Program-made: the position numbers and the translations under genes
Shown: positions 45,556 through 55,619 of the stretch, piece by piece
Layout: every line of letters starts with the position of its first letter
Numbering within the stretch: the first letter of the stretch is position 1
Source: Halorubrum trapanicum
GTDB lineage: Archaea > Halobacteriota > Halobacteria > Halobacteriales > Haloferacaceae
Reading direction: 5' to 3'
Length of the DNA: 64,000 nt
NCBI RefSeq assembly: GCF_017873555.1
Contig: NZ_JAGGKE010000004.1
Span: forward strand, 62,001-126,000
The notes under the pieces: model-generated
What the model saw: the letters and a program-made list of their open reading frames with translations, nothing else
The model's database searches: none
Told to the model about the DNA's origin: nothing

Positions 45556-46598
45556 GTTATCACCAGCTCCGATTCGATCTCGTCGGGCGAGAGACCGGCC
45601 TCCTTCCCGCGGGCGATCGCCCGGATGTTCTCCGTCTCGCGCTCCTTCGCGAGGATATAGGAGATCACCGGAGTGACCGACACCGGGTGGATCGTGCCGA
45701 GCCGGTCGCCGTACGCCAACAGCGCGGCGTCGATCGCGTGCTCGAACGCGATGAGGCTGTCCGCCTCCTCGAGCTCGCGCAGCGCGGGACCGAGCTCGTC
45801 GCCGTACTGGCTGTCGCCGATGTACTCGACCAGCTCGTCGAGGTTCTGCGCCAGCCGCGCGAGCGACGAGCGGGTGAACAGGTCGCCGCCCTCGATGAAG
45901 TACGCCGCGGGGTCGATGTCCGCGCCCGAGCGGGCGAGCCGGAGCGCGTTCGTCGCGTTCCGGAAGTCGACCTCCGCCTTGAGGAACGCCTCGTACTGCC
46001 GGGTCGGCTCGTCGCCGCCCAGCCCCGAGAGGAGCCGCTCGTAGAACGCGCGGTCGACCGCGTTCTCCAAGGGCACCAGCACGTCCGTCTCCTCGAACTC
46101 GGCGTACGCCTCGCGCAGCGGCTCCCCGTAGATCGTGTCTTCGAGGACCTCGATCACGCCGTCGACCGAGTCCGCCTCCAGCAGCCGGCGGATCCGCCGG
46201 TCGTCGAACTCGCCGGCGCGGATCAGGTCGACCTCGACGGCCGACTGGTCCGCGTCGGTGTAGACGCCGCGGATGACCGTCTTCACGTTCCAGGCGTCGA
46301 ACTTCCGGAGGTACCGGGCGATCAGGTCGTACAGCGACCCCTCGCTCCAGTCGAGGATGGCGTCGAACTGCTCGGCGAGGTTCCGGTTCAACGCGTACTC
46401 GATCAGGTCCACGCCGCCGTGGCGGCTGCCGAGCGCGTTGATCTCCGCGCCGTAGCTCGACTCCTCCATGAACCGGGCGATCTCCGCCGGTCCCATCCGG
46501 GTCAGCTTCCGGTACTCCTCGTCCCCGAAGAGGCTGCCGCGGCGGGCACGAACCCGCGCGACGACGTACTCGGGGTTCGAGCTGCCGGCAGCACTCAT
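45552..46598 (-). CDS. atpC: A-type ATP synthase subunit C
   Basis: A 348-residue helical subunit joining the stalk to the membrane ring. YEYVVARVRARRGSLFG-like start (NPEYVVARVRARRGSLFGDE), and C-terminal LRLARSGADIDPAAYFIEGG and SYILAKERETENIRAIARGKEAG are diagnostic. It overlaps atpE and atpF by 4 bp each. Confidence 0.93.
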   Translation of the reverse strand: MSAAGSSNPEYVVARVRARRGSLFGDEEYRKLTRMGPAEIARFMEESSYGAEINALGSRHGGVDLIEYALNRNLAEQFDAILDWSEGSLYDLIARYLRKFDAWNVKTVIRGVYTDADQSAVEVDLIRAGEFDDRRIRRLLEADSVDGVIEVLEDTIYGEPLREAYAEFEETDVLVPLENAVDRAFYERLLSGLGGDEPTRQYEAFLKAEVDFRNATNALRLARSGADIDPAAYFIEGGDLFTRSSLARLAQNLDELVEYIGDSQYGDELGPALRELEEADSLIAFEHAIDAALLAYGDRLGTIHPVSVTPVISYILAKERETENIRAIARGKEAGLSPDEIESELVIT

Positions 46599-47170
46599 TG
46601 GTCGAACAGTCGCTCCGAGATGTTCTTCAACTCGTCGTCCCAGACGGACTCCAGGACCGAGTCGAACGTGTTGTTCACGCGAACGCGGGAGGTGTCGCTC
46701 TCGGCGACGACGCCGCCGAGGCAGTCGACTTCGCCGTCGACCTCGGCGTTGCGGTCCGCGACGAGGTCCTCGAGCAGCTCGACGTCCTCGGCGCGGGTGT
46801 AGACGGCGACGTCCTCGTCGTCGAACTCCGCGAGGCTCGCGTCGAGTAAGGCCTCGGTGAGCTCGCGGCGGTCGTCGCCGTCGAGACCGGCTATCGCCGC
46901 CTCGACGTCGTCGCGAACGTCCTCGAGGACGTCGCGGCGGGCGCCGAGCCGTTCCTGTTTGGCCTCGAGCTTCGCCGAGGAGAGCGTCTGTTCGCGCTCC
47001 TGGTCGATCTGGTCGTCGACCTCGGCGAGCCGCTCCTCGCGGATGCGCTCCGCGTCGGTCTCCGCCTCGGCGACGATCTCGTCGGCCTCGGCTTCGGCCT
47101 GTTCGCGGATCTCCTCCGCACGCGCGCGGGCCTCATCTTCAACGTCCTCAACGACGGTTTCCAAACTCAT
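46595..47170 (-). CDS. atpE: A-type ATP synthase subunit E
   Basis: A 191-residue peripheral-stalk subunit with a long N-terminal coiled coil (EIREQAEAEADEIVAEAETD) and a C-terminal globular part (VEDVEL... VNNTFDSVLESVWDDELKNI). It follows atpK by 18 bp. Confidence 0.93.
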   Translation of the reverse strand: MSLETVVEDVEDEARARAEEIREQAEAEADEIVAEAETDAERIREERLAEVDDQIDQEREQTLSSAKLEAKQERLGARRDVLEDVRDDVEAAIAGLDGDDRRELTEALLDASLAEFDDEDVAVYTRAEDVELLEDLVADRNAEVDGEVDCLGGVVAESDTSRVRVNNTFDSVLESVWDDELKNISERLFDQ

Positions 47171-47188
47171 TGTAAAATGAGGTCGTTG

Positions 47189-47443
47189 TTACAGGAACAG
47201 GAAGACGACGACCAGTGCGAGGATGACGATCGTCTCGGGAAGGACCGTCAGGATGAGCCCGTTGACGAAGAGGTCATCGTCCTCGGCCATCGCGCCGACG
47301 GCGGCCGACCCGATACCGCGCTCCGCGTAGCCCGCACCGAGCGCGGCCAGCCCGACCGCGAGGGCCGCGGCGGCGGCGGGGTTATTCAGCGTTCCACCGG
47401 TCGACAGTACGAGGTTCCCGAGTTCGTTGGTAGCTTCAAACAT
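47189..47443 (-). CDS. atpK: A-type ATP synthase proteolipid subunit K
   Basis: An 84-residue rotor-ring subunit with two membrane helices. The ion-carrying carboxylate is E70 in LTVLPETIVIL; the loop is GYAERGIGSAAVGAMAEDD. Only one hairpin is present, so this is the simple form of the ring subunit. It has its own promoter, separate from atpHI. Confidence 0.93.
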   Translation of the reverse strand: MFEATNELGNLVLSTGGTLNNPAAAAALAVGLAALGAGYAERGIGSAAVGAMAEDDDLFVNGLILTVLPETIVILALVVVFLFL

Positions 47444-47499
47444 TGGTAGTAGTTGCTGTTGCTCGTCTCCGAACGGTTGCTAATTGCCCCTACAGGAGT

Positions 47500-47507
47500 C
47501 ATAAAGC
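47500..47507 (-). promoter_or_regulatory. atpK promoter
   Basis: CTTTATG-type box on the minus strand about 60 bp before atpK, inside the 200-bp gap between atpI and atpK. It would let the ring and head genes be expressed more strongly than atpH-atpI. Confidence 0.45.
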
Positions 47508-47643
47508 TTCCCAAAACGACCGAACGAATCCGGGAGAACGGCGGGGAAAGCGGCGGCTACTGCGGTCAGATACCCGACGGAATTGCCGGGTTCGACCGGC
47601 ATGCGAAGCGGCGAGACCAACCGGCGGCCGACTACTCCGGTCG

Positions 47644-49890
47644 TCAGTCCTCGCGGGTGTACTTCCGGTCGCGACCGAACGGGAGGTACGCCCGCCCGCC
47701 GCCCTCGTAGAAGTTCCCGAAGAACTCCACGTACTCGAGGCGTACCGCCTGAATGCCGGCGGACGTGATACCGAGCAGGAGGACGACGAAGTGTCCGACG
47801 ACGGCCACGAGGATGCCGCCCACAAGGGCGAGGACGCCCACGGCGCTCGGGTCGAACGCGGTCGTCAGTCCCGAGAAGACCATCACGTACTCGCCGCCTT
47901 CGGCCACGGTGTGTCCCTGAACGTACGAGAGCTGTCCCGGCGTGAAGATGAAGTGGAAGCTCCCCTCGCCCTCACCGTCGATGTACGCGCCGAACGCGAG
48001 CAGGTTAACCGCGAGCGCCATCCCGCCCTTCGCGAGCAGGACGGCCATGAGCCGGGCGTACGAGATGGCGTTGACGAGCGGCGAGAGGAACTCGGCAAGC
48101 TCCGGCGGCTCACCGATCCCGAGTAAGACGAGCCCGAGACCGGCGGCCGCGCCGCCGGCGTAGCCGACGACGGCCGGAAGCCCGGCGAACGGGACCATCC
48201 CGAACGTGAGGAGGGGCACCGCCTCGAACAGGAAGTCAGGCTTGAAGCCGGCCAGGTGCTGGCTGAACACCCAGATCCACGCCCCGTTGAGGATCAGCAG
48301 CCACGAGCCGGCCTCGTACAGAGCGTGTTTGAAGTCGTGGTGCTGGTACGTGCTCACGAACGAGAGGACGTGCCCGGCGTTCAGGTGGACGATACCGAAC
48401 ACTACGCTGGCGACGAGGAAGGATAGCCCCCAGTTGAGGTCGGCTGGAGAGAGTCCCTTCCCGGCGACCGGCCAGTGGATACCCAGCAGCTGGTAGGCGT
48501 GGTAGCCGAACACGTCGATGCCGAAGTAGATCCCGAACAGTATCGTGAAGCCGCCGGCCCACATCGCGACCGAACCCAGCTCGCGGAACGCGCCCTCGTA
48601 GTTGGAGTACATGAAGTACCCGATAGCGGCGTAGAGGACGCCGTACCCGACGTCGCCGATCATGAAGCCGAACATCGCCGGGAACGTGAGGAACACGAGC
48701 AGCGTCGGGTCGAACTCGGAGTACTTCGGCCGTCCGAACGCCTGAACGAGCAGTTCGAACGGACCGGCCGCGCCCCCGTTGTCCTGGACGACCGGCGGGT
48801 CGTCGGAGCCGCGTGCCGCGTGGCCGCCGTCCGTGGCGGCCTCGCGCTCGGCGGTCGCGTCCGCCGCGTCGCCGGCGGCAGTGGGAGTGTCAGATTCCCC
48901 CGCGCCGCCGTCGTTCCCTTCGTCGACCGGCTTGGCGTGGTGGTCGCCGTCGGGCGTGAAGGAGGCGCGTTCGAGCTCCTCGACCTCGACGTGGTCGCCC
49001 ACCGCGTCGACGACCGCCGCCTCGAAGTCGGGGTAGGTCTCGGTCGGCACCCACCCCTCGGCGACGAAGGCGTTCTCGGTGGTCGCGAAGGAGAGCGGCG
49101 CCTCCTTCTTCTCGGCCTCGATGGTGAGCTGCTCTTCGGCGCGAAGCAGGAAGCCGGCCGCCTCCGCTTTCACCGACTCCAGCTCGGTTTCGACGCCGTC
49201 GAGCTCGTCGCGGAGGTCGGCCTGCTCGGCCTCCAGCTCCGCGACGTACTCCTCCGGGCTCGCATCCGCGTCCGGCACGTCGAGCAGCGCGATGTCGACG
49301 CCGACGAGCGCGTCCTGAACGACGCCCTCGGCGTCCGAGTCGGTCGGCTTGGCGACGATGGCGAGCACGCCGCCGCCGACGAACACGTCGAAAACGTCGA
49401 TCGAGTCGGCGTCTTCGAGCGCCGTCTCGACGGCGTCGGCCTTCGCCTCGCCGACGACGACCTCGACGGAGTCGTAGCCGCGCAGGTACTCCAGATCGAT
49501 ACCCAGCTCGGCGAACGGCTCCATCCGGTCGATCTCCTCCTGCCGGTCGCGGATCGCGTTCTGAAGCTCGTCGCGCCGGTCGTTGAGTTCGTTGACCCGC
49601 TCGCGGACGCGCTCCAGCTCGGCGACGAGCTCGTCGTCGTCCAGCGACCGGGCGACCTCGGCGTCCTCGGCGTCGACGTCGAGGATGCTTTCGAGCGACC
49701 GGACCGTCACGAGCCGCTCGTTGACCGTCTCGGCCCCCTCGAGAGAGGTCCCCGGCTCGAATCCCTCGTACCGCTCGTCGTAGTCGGTGACGTGCAGGGA
49801 GTGGTGGGCGTACGCCGCCTCGATGACGTCGTCGATGACGCGCTTCGAGCCCGTCACCGACACCCGGCTCATCCGCTCAGGCCTGAGCAT
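47644..49890 (-). CDS. atpI: A-type ATP synthase subunit I (a-subunit)
   Basis: A 748-residue stator/ion-channel subunit. The soluble N-terminal half (1-about 390) has coiled coils (LVAELERVRERVNELNDRRDELQ) and a Gly/Asp/Ala-rich acidic insert around 355-400. The C-terminal half has about seven membrane helices with GDVGYGVLYAAIGYFMYS and SYARLMAVLLAKGGMALAVN, which holds the essential arginine. Start at the ATG 49890 (MLRPERMSRVSV) matches the family; it overlaps the end of atpH by 14 bp. Confidence 0.93.
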   Translation of the reverse strand: MLRPERMSRVSVTGSKRVIDDVIEAAYAHHSLHVTDYDERYEGFEPGTSLEGAETVNERLVTVRSLESILDVDAEDAEVARSLDDDELVAELERVRERVNELNDRRDELQNAIRDRQEEIDRMEPFAELGIDLEYLRGYDSVEVVVGEAKADAVETALEDADSIDVFDVFVGGGVLAIVAKPTDSDAEGVVQDALVGVDIALLDVPDADASPEEYVAELEAEQADLRDELDGVETELESVKAEAAGFLLRAEEQLTIEAEKKEAPLSFATTENAFVAEGWVPTETYPDFEAAVVDAVGDHVEVEELERASFTPDGDHHAKPVDEGNDGGAGESDTPTAAGDAADATAEREAATDGGHAARGSDDPPVVQDNGGAAGPFELLVQAFGRPKYSEFDPTLLVFLTFPAMFGFMIGDVGYGVLYAAIGYFMYSNYEGAFRELGSVAMWAGGFTILFGIYFGIDVFGYHAYQLLGIHWPVAGKGLSPADLNWGLSFLVASVVFGIVHLNAGHVLSFVSTYQHHDFKHALYEAGSWLLILNGAWIWVFSQHLAGFKPDFLFEAVPLLTFGMVPFAGLPAVVGYAGGAAAGLGLVLLGIGEPPELAEFLSPLVNAISYARLMAVLLAKGGMALAVNLLAFGAYIDGEGEGSFHFIFTPGQLSYVQGHTVAEGGEYVMVFSGLTTAFDPSAVGVLALVGGILVAVVGHFVVLLLGITSAGIQAVRLEYVEFFGNFYEGGGRAYLPFGRDRKYTRED

Positions 49891-50233
49891 CCACCGCCTC
49901 CTCGGCCTGGTCGTGAACCGCCGCCTCGAACCGCTCGACGGCGTAGTCGACGGCCGATTCCACCCGGTCGCGGGCCTCGCGTTCGAGCTCGTCGCGGTCG
50001 GCACGCCCCGATTCGAGGATCTCCTCGCGCCGCTCCTCGATCTCCTCGCGGGCCGTTTCGAGCCGCTCTTGGGCCTCGGACTCCGCCTCCTCCTCGGCCT
50101 CGGCGCGGATCTCGTCCGCGCGCTCTCGAGCCTCGGCGAGGCGCTCCTCGGCGTCCGACTCCGCGTCCGCGATGATCTCGTCCGCCTCCCGTTCGGCCTC
50201 CTTGATCGAGTTGAGCACCTCTGGTCTCGCCAT
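49877..50233 (-). CDS. atpH: A-type ATP synthase subunit H
   Basis: A 118-residue acidic coiled-coil protein (EVLNSIKEAEREADEIIADA...) that pairs with subunit E in the peripheral stalk. First gene of the cluster H-I-K-E-C-F-A-B-D. Confidence 0.9.
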   Translation of the reverse strand: MARPEVLNSIKEAEREADEIIADAESDAEERLAEARERADEIRAEAEEEAESEAQERLETAREEIEERREEILESGRADRDELEREARDRVESAVDYAVERFEAAVHDQAEEAVDAQA

Positions 50234-50263
50234 GCTACTAATCGCCTGAAACTCTACAAGCGA

Positions 50264-50271
50264 CGTATAAG
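50264..50271 (-). promoter_or_regulatory. Main ATP synthase promoter
   Basis: CTTATACG-like TATA box on the minus strand, 31-38 bp before the atpH start, giving a predicted transcription start near 50243. Confidence 0.6.
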
Positions 50272-50409
50272 GTGTTTGCGAAAGCCCGCGGGGGTTCGGA
50301 GGAATTCGGCGGCGTTTCCGGGGAGATTCCGGGGGGACTTGCCCGGTGCGTCGGCCGACTCCGGGCGTCGCCGCCTACATTTAAGTACCAGTCGCCGGAC
50401 CCTCACCGT

Positions 50410-52098
50410 ATGGCAACGGTGTATGCGGTCGCGTCGGCGAAAGGTGGCGTCGGGAAGACCACCACGACCGCCGCGCTGGCGACGATTCTGGCGGACTCGG
50501 GCGCCGACGTCGTCGCGATCGACGCCGACCTCGGCATGGCGAACCTCGCGGGCGCCGTGGGCGTGACGCCCGGCGAGACCACCCTCCACGACGTCCTCGC
50601 CGGCGAGGCTGAGCCGGCGGCGGCGGTCCGCGAGGGACCGTCCGGACTCCGGGTCGTCCCGGGGGCGACCGACCTCGACGCGTACGCGGCGGCGGACCCG
50701 TCGGGACTTCGGCGAGTCGTCGAGGCGTTCGACGACGCCGATTACGTGTTCGTCGACGCGGGCGCGGGGCTGTCCCACGACTCGACGCTCCCGCTGGCGA
50801 TCGCCGACGAGACGCTGCTCGTCTCGACGCCGGAGCGGAGCGCGCTCGGCGACACGGAGAAGACGCGACAGCTGACCGAGCGCCTCGGCGGCACGGTCGC
50901 CGGCGCCGCGATCACCCGGGTCACCGACGACACCGACGAGGTCGTCACGGCCCTGCTCGACGTCCCGGTCCTCGGCCGGATCCCGGACGACGAGGCCGTG
51001 GCACGCGCCGCGGCGTCGAACCGTCCCCTGCTGGCCGTCGCGCCCGACGCGCCGGCGACGCGCGCGTACCGCGACCTGGTCCGAGCGCTGACCGGCGCCG
51101 ACGTCGACGGGGCGGGACTCGACGAACCCGCGGCCGACGCGGTGAGCGGAGGCGGGGACGGCGACGACGACGAACCGGAGGCGACGGCGGGAGATGAGGA
51201 CGACGACGAACCGGAGGCGACGGCGGGAGATGAGGACGACGACGAACCGGAGGCGACGGCGGGAGATGAGGACGACGACGCGGTGATCGTCGACGACGAG
51301 CCGGAGGCGGCGGGCGGTGAGGACGGCGACAGCGAGAAAACGGATGAGCGGGGCGACGCCGGCGACCGAGAAGCGGTGGAAGGAGCCGGCGAGGAGGGGT
51401 CCGAGTCGGGCGACGGCGAAACCGCCGATGACGATGACATCATCGTCGCCGACCCCGACGCGACCGGGGTCGCGGAGCCGGGCGACGGCGACGACATCAT
51501 CGTCGCGAGCGAGAGCGAAGCCGGCGGCGAGACCGCGGACGGAGACATCGACGCGGCCGATGCCGACGACGGCGCGGCCGATACCGACGACGGCGCGGCC
51601 GATACCGACGACGCGACAGATGACGACGCGCCCGAAACCGACGACGCCACCGATACCGAACGCGACGAGACGGCGAGCGAGTCGGTCGACGCCGATACCG
51701 ACGAGGGCGACGGCGGCGAGGGGAACGGAATCGACGCCGAAGACGAGACCGACGACCGCGCCGCCGGCGAGGGACCCGCCGAGGGCGACCGCGACGGCGG
51801 GACGGAAGGCGACGACTCCGGCGCGGACGCCGACGCGATTCCCGACGCGGACGAAACGGCTCGAACGACGGCGACCGAGCGGACCGGGTCCGGCGACGAC
51901 GTCGACGACGAACTGGCCGGCAGCATCCCGTTCCGCGACGACGACACCGGGACGATGAACACCGTGCTGTCGGAGGAAGACGCGGAAGACGGCGGGGACG
52001 CCGACGAGAGCGCGGACGACGAAGCCACCGAGGAGTCGTCCGCGGACGCAGACGACGAGGAGGACGGCGGGTTCTTCAGCCGGCTACTCGGTCGGTGA
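50410..52098 (+). CDS. minD4: MinD4-like P-loop ATPase with long acidic tail
   Basis: A 562-residue protein. Residues 1-240 form a MinD/ParA ATPase with deviant Walker A SAKGGVGKTTTTAAL, VAIDADLGMANL and VFVDAGAGLSHDS. About 310 acidic residues follow, including three exact 12-residue repeats DDDEPEATAGDE (DNA 51163-51270) and paired DDIIVA motifs, ending in DGGFFSRLLGR. A MinD with a long C-terminal extension next to the ATP synthase genes fits MinD4 of Haloferax, which positions the archaellum and chemotaxis machinery; the link is inferred from layout. Start ATG 50410. Confidence 0.8.
   Translation: MATVYAVASAKGGVGKTTTTAALATILADSGADVVAIDADLGMANLAGAVGVTPGETTLHDVLAGEAEPAAAVREGPSGLRVVPGATDLDAYAAADPSGLRRVVEAFDDADYVFVDAGAGLSHDSTLPLAIADETLLVSTPERSALGDTEKTRQLTERLGGTVAGAAITRVTDDTDEVVTALLDVPVLGRIPDDEAVARAAASNRPLLAVAPDAPATRAYRDLVRALTGADVDGAGLDEPAADAVSGGGDGDDDEPEATAGDEDDDEPEATAGDEDDDEPEATAGDEDDDAVIVDDEPEAAGGEDGDSEKTDERGDAGDREAVEGAGEEGSESGDGETADDDDIIVADPDATGVAEPGDGDDIIVASESEAGGETADGDIDAADADDGAADTDDGAADTDDATDDDAPETDDATDTERDETASESVDADTDEGDGGEGNGIDAEDETDDRAAGEGPAEGDRDGGTEGDDSGADADAIPDADETARTTATERTGSGDDVDDELAGSIPFRDDDTGTMNTVLSEEDAEDGGDADESADDEATEESSADADDEEDGGFFSRLLGR
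51163..51270 (+). repeat. 36-bp tandem repeat (3 copies) inside minD4-like gene
   Basis: Three consecutive identical 36-bp units, in frame, encoding DDDEPEATAGDE each. Likely grown by slippage and tolerated because the tail is disordered. Confidence 0.9.
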
Positions 52099-52104
52099 AC
52101 CCCG

Positions 52105-53076
52105 TCAGGCCTCCGAGGGAGCGCGGGCGCGGTCGCGGATCAGCTCGCGGATCTCCTCGGGGTCCGTGACCGCCGCGAGCTCCTCGCAGGAGACCAGGGC
52201 CGTGCCGTCGACCGACTCGCGCTTCTCGTCCTCCTCGGTGAAGTACACCGAGCGGGTCTGGGCCACCTCGCCGATGGAGGACATGATCCGGGCGCGCTTC
52301 TCGGCCGCGGCGGTGAACGCCGAGTGGCCGGTGAGCACGCGCGTCGCCGGGCTGTCCTCGTCCTCGGAGACGGCCTTGAACGGGGCGCGGGCGGTCGGGT
52401 GGACGGTGAAGCCGGCGCTCGTGAGCACGTGGAGGACGTGTTCGTCGTCCGGGTCCGCCTCGGGCGCCGACGGCGTCGGCTCCGAGTCGCGGACGTCGTC
52501 CGCGCCGTCGAGCACGTCGACCGGGCTGGAGAACGGCTGATCGAACAGCTCCTCCAGCTGGATCGCCACCTCGATGGAGGCGTTCATCCCGTCCTCGTAC
52601 TTCGAGACGGTGCGTCGAGAGACGCCGAGTTCGTTCGCGAGCCGGCCGAGCGACCAGCCGCGCTCCTCGCGCTCGTCGGCCAGCAGGTCGCCGTCGAGGC
52701 TGACGTACAGCCCGCCGGGGGCCGCGTAGATGAGCGGGGGCATCCCCTCGACGAACAGGTCATAGGCGGTGTCGGGGTTGATCACCGGCACGCCGTGTCT
52801 GAAGTAGACGACGCCGGGTTTCAGCTCCTCGTCGCGGGTGCGGATCCCGATCACCATCGGCGTTCCCCTGAGGTACTCGCCGAGCCGGCGCATCTCCGCG
52901 CCGGTCTCCGCGTCGAGCGCGTCGACGTTGCCGAGGATCTTCAAGAGGAGGAGGTCCTCGTCGCGGCGGGCCGCCACGTCGAAGCTCTTGGGCCGGACCG
53001 CACACCGGTCGCTGACGAGGAAGCCCGCGTCCTCCAGCATCGCGGTGACGTTCCCGATGAGCGCAGTCCGGGACAT
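52105..53076 (-). CDS. Putative HTH-type transcriptional regulator
   Basis: A 323-residue protein of an archaeal regulator family. Residues about 30-105 resemble a nuclease-like domain ([23 protein letters not shown]); an XRE-type HTH follows ([27 protein letters not shown]), then a C-terminal domain. The TATA box ATATATACG (near 53097-53105) is 21-30 bp before the ATG, so translation is leaderless. Target genes unknown. Confidence 0.85.
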   Translation of the reverse strand: MSRTALIGNVTAMLEDAGFLVSDRCAVRPKSFDVAARRDEDLLLLKILGNVDALDAETGAEMRRLGEYLRGTPMVIGIRTRDEELKPGVVYFRHGVPVINPDTAYDLFVEGMPPLIYAAPGGLYVSLDGDLLADEREERGWSLGRLANELGVSRRTVSKYEDGMNASIEVAIQLEELFDQPFSSPVDVLDGADDVRDSEPTPSAPEADPDDEHVLHVLTSAGFTVHPTARAPFKAVSEDEDSPATRVLTGHSAFTAAAEKRARIMSSIGEVAQTRSVYFTEEDEKRESVDGTALVSCEELAAVTDPEEIRELIRDRARAPSEA

Positions 53077-53252
53077 ACCCGAAACAAGCGGCTCGCCGTA
53101 TATATGCGTTGTGTCGTCCGTCTCCCGACGAAACGGCCGCCCGCCTGCGATTTTCCGTGTTCGGGGCGGGAAACGGTTAAATACTCGACTGACCCGGCGG
53201 TGAGTCAGCTGCCCTCGAAAGGGGCTTGACCCGCCGCCGCGAACGCCGTCAC

Positions 53253-54662
53253 ATGCCGATCGTCGCCGTCGACGACACCGACTCCCGCGAGCGCGGGATG
53301 TGCACGACGTACGTGGCGACGCGGATCGCGGAGCGGCTCGCGGACGCCGGCGCCCGAGTCCGGCGGCGGCTCCTCGTCCGCCTGAACCCGGCCGTGAAAC
53401 ACAAGACGCGGGGGAACGCCGCGGTCGCGCTCCACGTCTCCGGCGTCGACGCCGAGCGGGCCGCGAGCGTCGCCGTCGAGACGGTCGAGGCGTTCGCCGC
53501 CGCCGCCGACCCGCGGACCTCGCCCGGCGTCGTCGTCGCCGACCGCGACGTCGACGGCGACCCGTTCGACCCGACCGGGTCACCGATTCCCGAGGCGGTC
53601 GCCGCGTTCGCCCGGCGCGCGCTCCGCGAACGACTCAGCGTGTCGGAAGCGGTCGAGCTGGCCGACGAACACGGGTTCCAACACGCCGCGGTCGGCTCGG
53701 CCGGCGGTGCCGACGGGGCGGACGAGGCCGAGGCGGTCGCGGGACGCGGGCGGATCGGCGCGCTCGCGGCGGTCGGCGCGCCGGCCGCGTTCGCCGACTG
53801 GACGTTCGAGCGCATCTCCTACCGCGAGCTCGACCGCTGCGGGACGCCCCGCGAGGTCGACGCCGAGAGCGTCTTCGCCGCCGCCGACGAGGGGTACCCG
53901 ACGGTCTGGGACACCGTCGACCGCGAGACCGGCGCCGCTGTCTGCGTGCCCAACGCACCCGGCCCGATCCTCTACGGGATCCGCGGCGACGACGCGAGCG
54001 CGTGCCGGGCGGTCGCGGCCGCGATCGACGGCGAGCGGGTCGACCGCGCCGCGACGTTCCTGACGAATCAGGGCACCGACGCCCACCTCGCGCCCGGGCG
54101 GATCGGAGCCCTCCGCGACGGCGCGGGCTACCGCGTCGCGGGCGTGGTAGTGAGCGCGCCGGAGACGAAACGGGGGGGCCACGTCCACGTCGAGGTCGCG
54201 GGCGACGGCGAGGCGGCCGGCGACGACGGCTCGAACGGCGAACCCGACGCCCGAGACCCGCTCCGCGCCGTCGCGTTCGCTCCCACCGGCCGGTTCCGGG
54301 ACCGGATCCGGGCGCTCCGCCCCGGTGACCGAGTCACGCTCTGCGGCGAACACGAGATCCGAGACGGCGCGGACGGACCCGAAAGCACCCTGAAACTGGA
54401 GAAGTTCGCCGTCCGCGACCTCGTCCGGACCGCGCCCGCGGTGCCGACCTGCCCGGACTGCGGGCGCTCGATGTCGTCCGCCGGGAGAGATCAGGGATAC
54501 CGGTGTCGCGACTGCGGGACGAGCGCGCCGGGGAAGGTCGAGGAGCCGATCGAGCGCGACCTCGAAACGGGGTGGTACGAGGTGCCGCCGAGCGCGCGTC
54601 GCCACGTCGCGAAACCCCTCGTCCGCGGCGGGTTCGACGCGCCGATCCACCCGGAGCGGTGA
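53253..54662 (+). CDS. tiaS: tRNA(Ile2) 2-agmatinylcytidine synthetase TiaS
   Basis: A 469-residue archaeal enzyme that attaches agmatine to the wobble cytidine of tRNA-Ile (CAU), allowing AUA decoding. Motifs: [41 protein letters not shown], and an OB-fold plus zinc ribbon (CPDCGRSM...CRDCG) at the end. Start ATG 53253; a TTG nine codons upstream is less likely. The TATA-like TTAAATAC is about 75 bp upstream, giving a short untranslated leader. Confidence 0.93.
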   Translation: MPIVAVDDTDSRERGMCTTYVATRIAERLADAGARVRRRLLVRLNPAVKHKTRGNAAVALHVSGVDAERAASVAVETVEAFAAAADPRTSPGVVVADRDVDGDPFDPTGSPIPEAVAAFARRALRERLSVSEAVELADEHGFQHAAVGSAGGADGADEAEAVAGRGRIGALAAVGAPAAFADWTFERISYRELDRCGTPREVDAESVFAAADEGYPTVWDTVDRETGAAVCVPNAPGPILYGIRGDDASACRAVAAAIDGERVDRAATFLTNQGTDAHLAPGRIGALRDGAGYRVAGVVVSAPETKRGGHVHVEVAGDGEAAGDDGSNGEPDARDPLRAVAFAPTGRFRDRIRALRPGDRVTLCGEHEIRDGADGPESTLKLEKFAVRDLVRTAPAVPTCPDCGRSMSSAGRDQGYRCRDCGTSAPGKVEEPIERDLETGWYEVPPSARRHVAKPLVRGGFDAPIHPER

Positions 54663-54688
54663 AGTGTTCCGGGCGAGAGCGGACGGAC

Positions 54689-55042
54689 GTGACCGGAATC
54701 GTCTTCCACGCGACGGAGCGGCGCGACGCCGTCGTCGAGTTCTACCGCGACCGGCTGAACGCGACGGTGCGGATCGAACAGCCCGACTGTACGATCCTGG
54801 AGTTCGACGGCTTCCTGTTCGGGTTCTGCGAGCGCGAGGCGGCCGACGACTGCGGTATCCTCACCTTCGTCTACCCGGACCGTGAGGGGGTCGACGCCGC
54901 CGCCGATCGGCTCGGGGACGCGGTCGTGAAGGGACCGCGAGAGAACGAGACGTACGACATTTACCAGTGTTTCGCCGAGGACCCGGAGGGCCGGACCGTG
55001 GAGTGTCAGGTCTTCCTCGACGACGGCGTCGACATCAAGTAG
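54689..55042 (+). CDS. VOC-fold (glyoxalase/bleomycin-resistance-like) protein
   Basis: A 117-residue protein of two beta-alpha-beta-beta-beta modules: VVEFYRDRLNATVRIEQPDC and VYPDREGVDAAADRLGDAV, ending DPEGRTVECQVFLDDG. GTG start 27 bp after tiaS, so likely in the same transcript. Substrate unknown. Confidence 0.8.
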   Translation: MTGIVFHATERRDAVVEFYRDRLNATVRIEQPDCTILEFDGFLFGFCEREAADDCGILTFVYPDREGVDAAADRLGDAVVKGPRENETYDIYQCFAEDPEGRTVECQVFLDDGVDIK

Positions 55043-55051
55043 CCGGACGCG

Positions 55052-55282
55052 CTACTCGTCGAGGTCGCGTTCGTCGCGCCACGCGGCCGCGCGCTCCGCC
55101 GCGGCCTCGCGCTCGTCGAACCGCACCCGCTCGTAGGCCGACTCGTCGCCCGCCTGCTCCATCACGTCGAGGCGGACGACGAAACCGCCGCTCGCGCGCT
55201 TCCGGAGCCTGACGGTCGCGTACCCGTCCGACCGCTCCCACTCGGTGACCGTGCCGTCGTCGCGCTCCAGCGACCAGCTCAT
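55052..55282 (-). CDS. DUF7543-like small protein
   Basis: A 76-residue charged protein, MSWSLERDDGTVTEWERSDG then YATVRLRKRASGGFVVRLDV, conserved in Halobacteria as I recall it. Function unknown. Convergent with the VOC gene. Confidence 0.65.
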   Translation of the reverse strand: MSWSLERDDGTVTEWERSDGYATVRLRKRASGGFVVRLDVMEQAGDESAYERVRFDEREAAAERAAAWRDERDLDE

Positions 55283-55349
55283 ACCCCGGCGGACGCGCCC
55301 CGCGGCTAAAGCGATGGGGTTCCGCGATCGAGCTACGCGTCCGATCGGG

Positions 55350-55526
55350 TTAATCGCCCGCACCCGACGAACGGTCCGCGCCCGACGACCGCTCGGCGTC
55401 CGGCGTGGCGGCGTAGCCGCACACCGGACAGACCACGTAGCCGAGCGAGTCGTATGGGACCGACGTCGAGGGGGCGGTCACGTCGCACTCGGGGCAGTCG
55501 AACGTCGCGGCGTTCTCGGTCGACAT
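55350..55526 (-). CDS. Small zinc-ribbon protein
   Basis: A 58-residue protein with CPECD...CPVCG zinc-binding pairs (TFDCPECDVTAPS, YVVCPVCGYAA) and a Ser/Gly/Asp tail containing a short repeat. Start ATG 55526 (MSTENAATF). Probably a nucleic acid- or protein-binding ribbon; role unknown. Confidence 0.65.
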   Translation of the reverse strand: MSTENAATFDCPECDVTAPSTSVPYDSLGYVVCPVCGYAATPDAERSSGADRSSGAGD

Positions 55527-55619
55527 GCTACCGCGTAACACCCGATCACCCGTAGTTATGCGTCGCTTGCGGTCCCGTCAACGCCACCCTACTTATATAC
55601 CGAGACCGAACTCCGGCGC

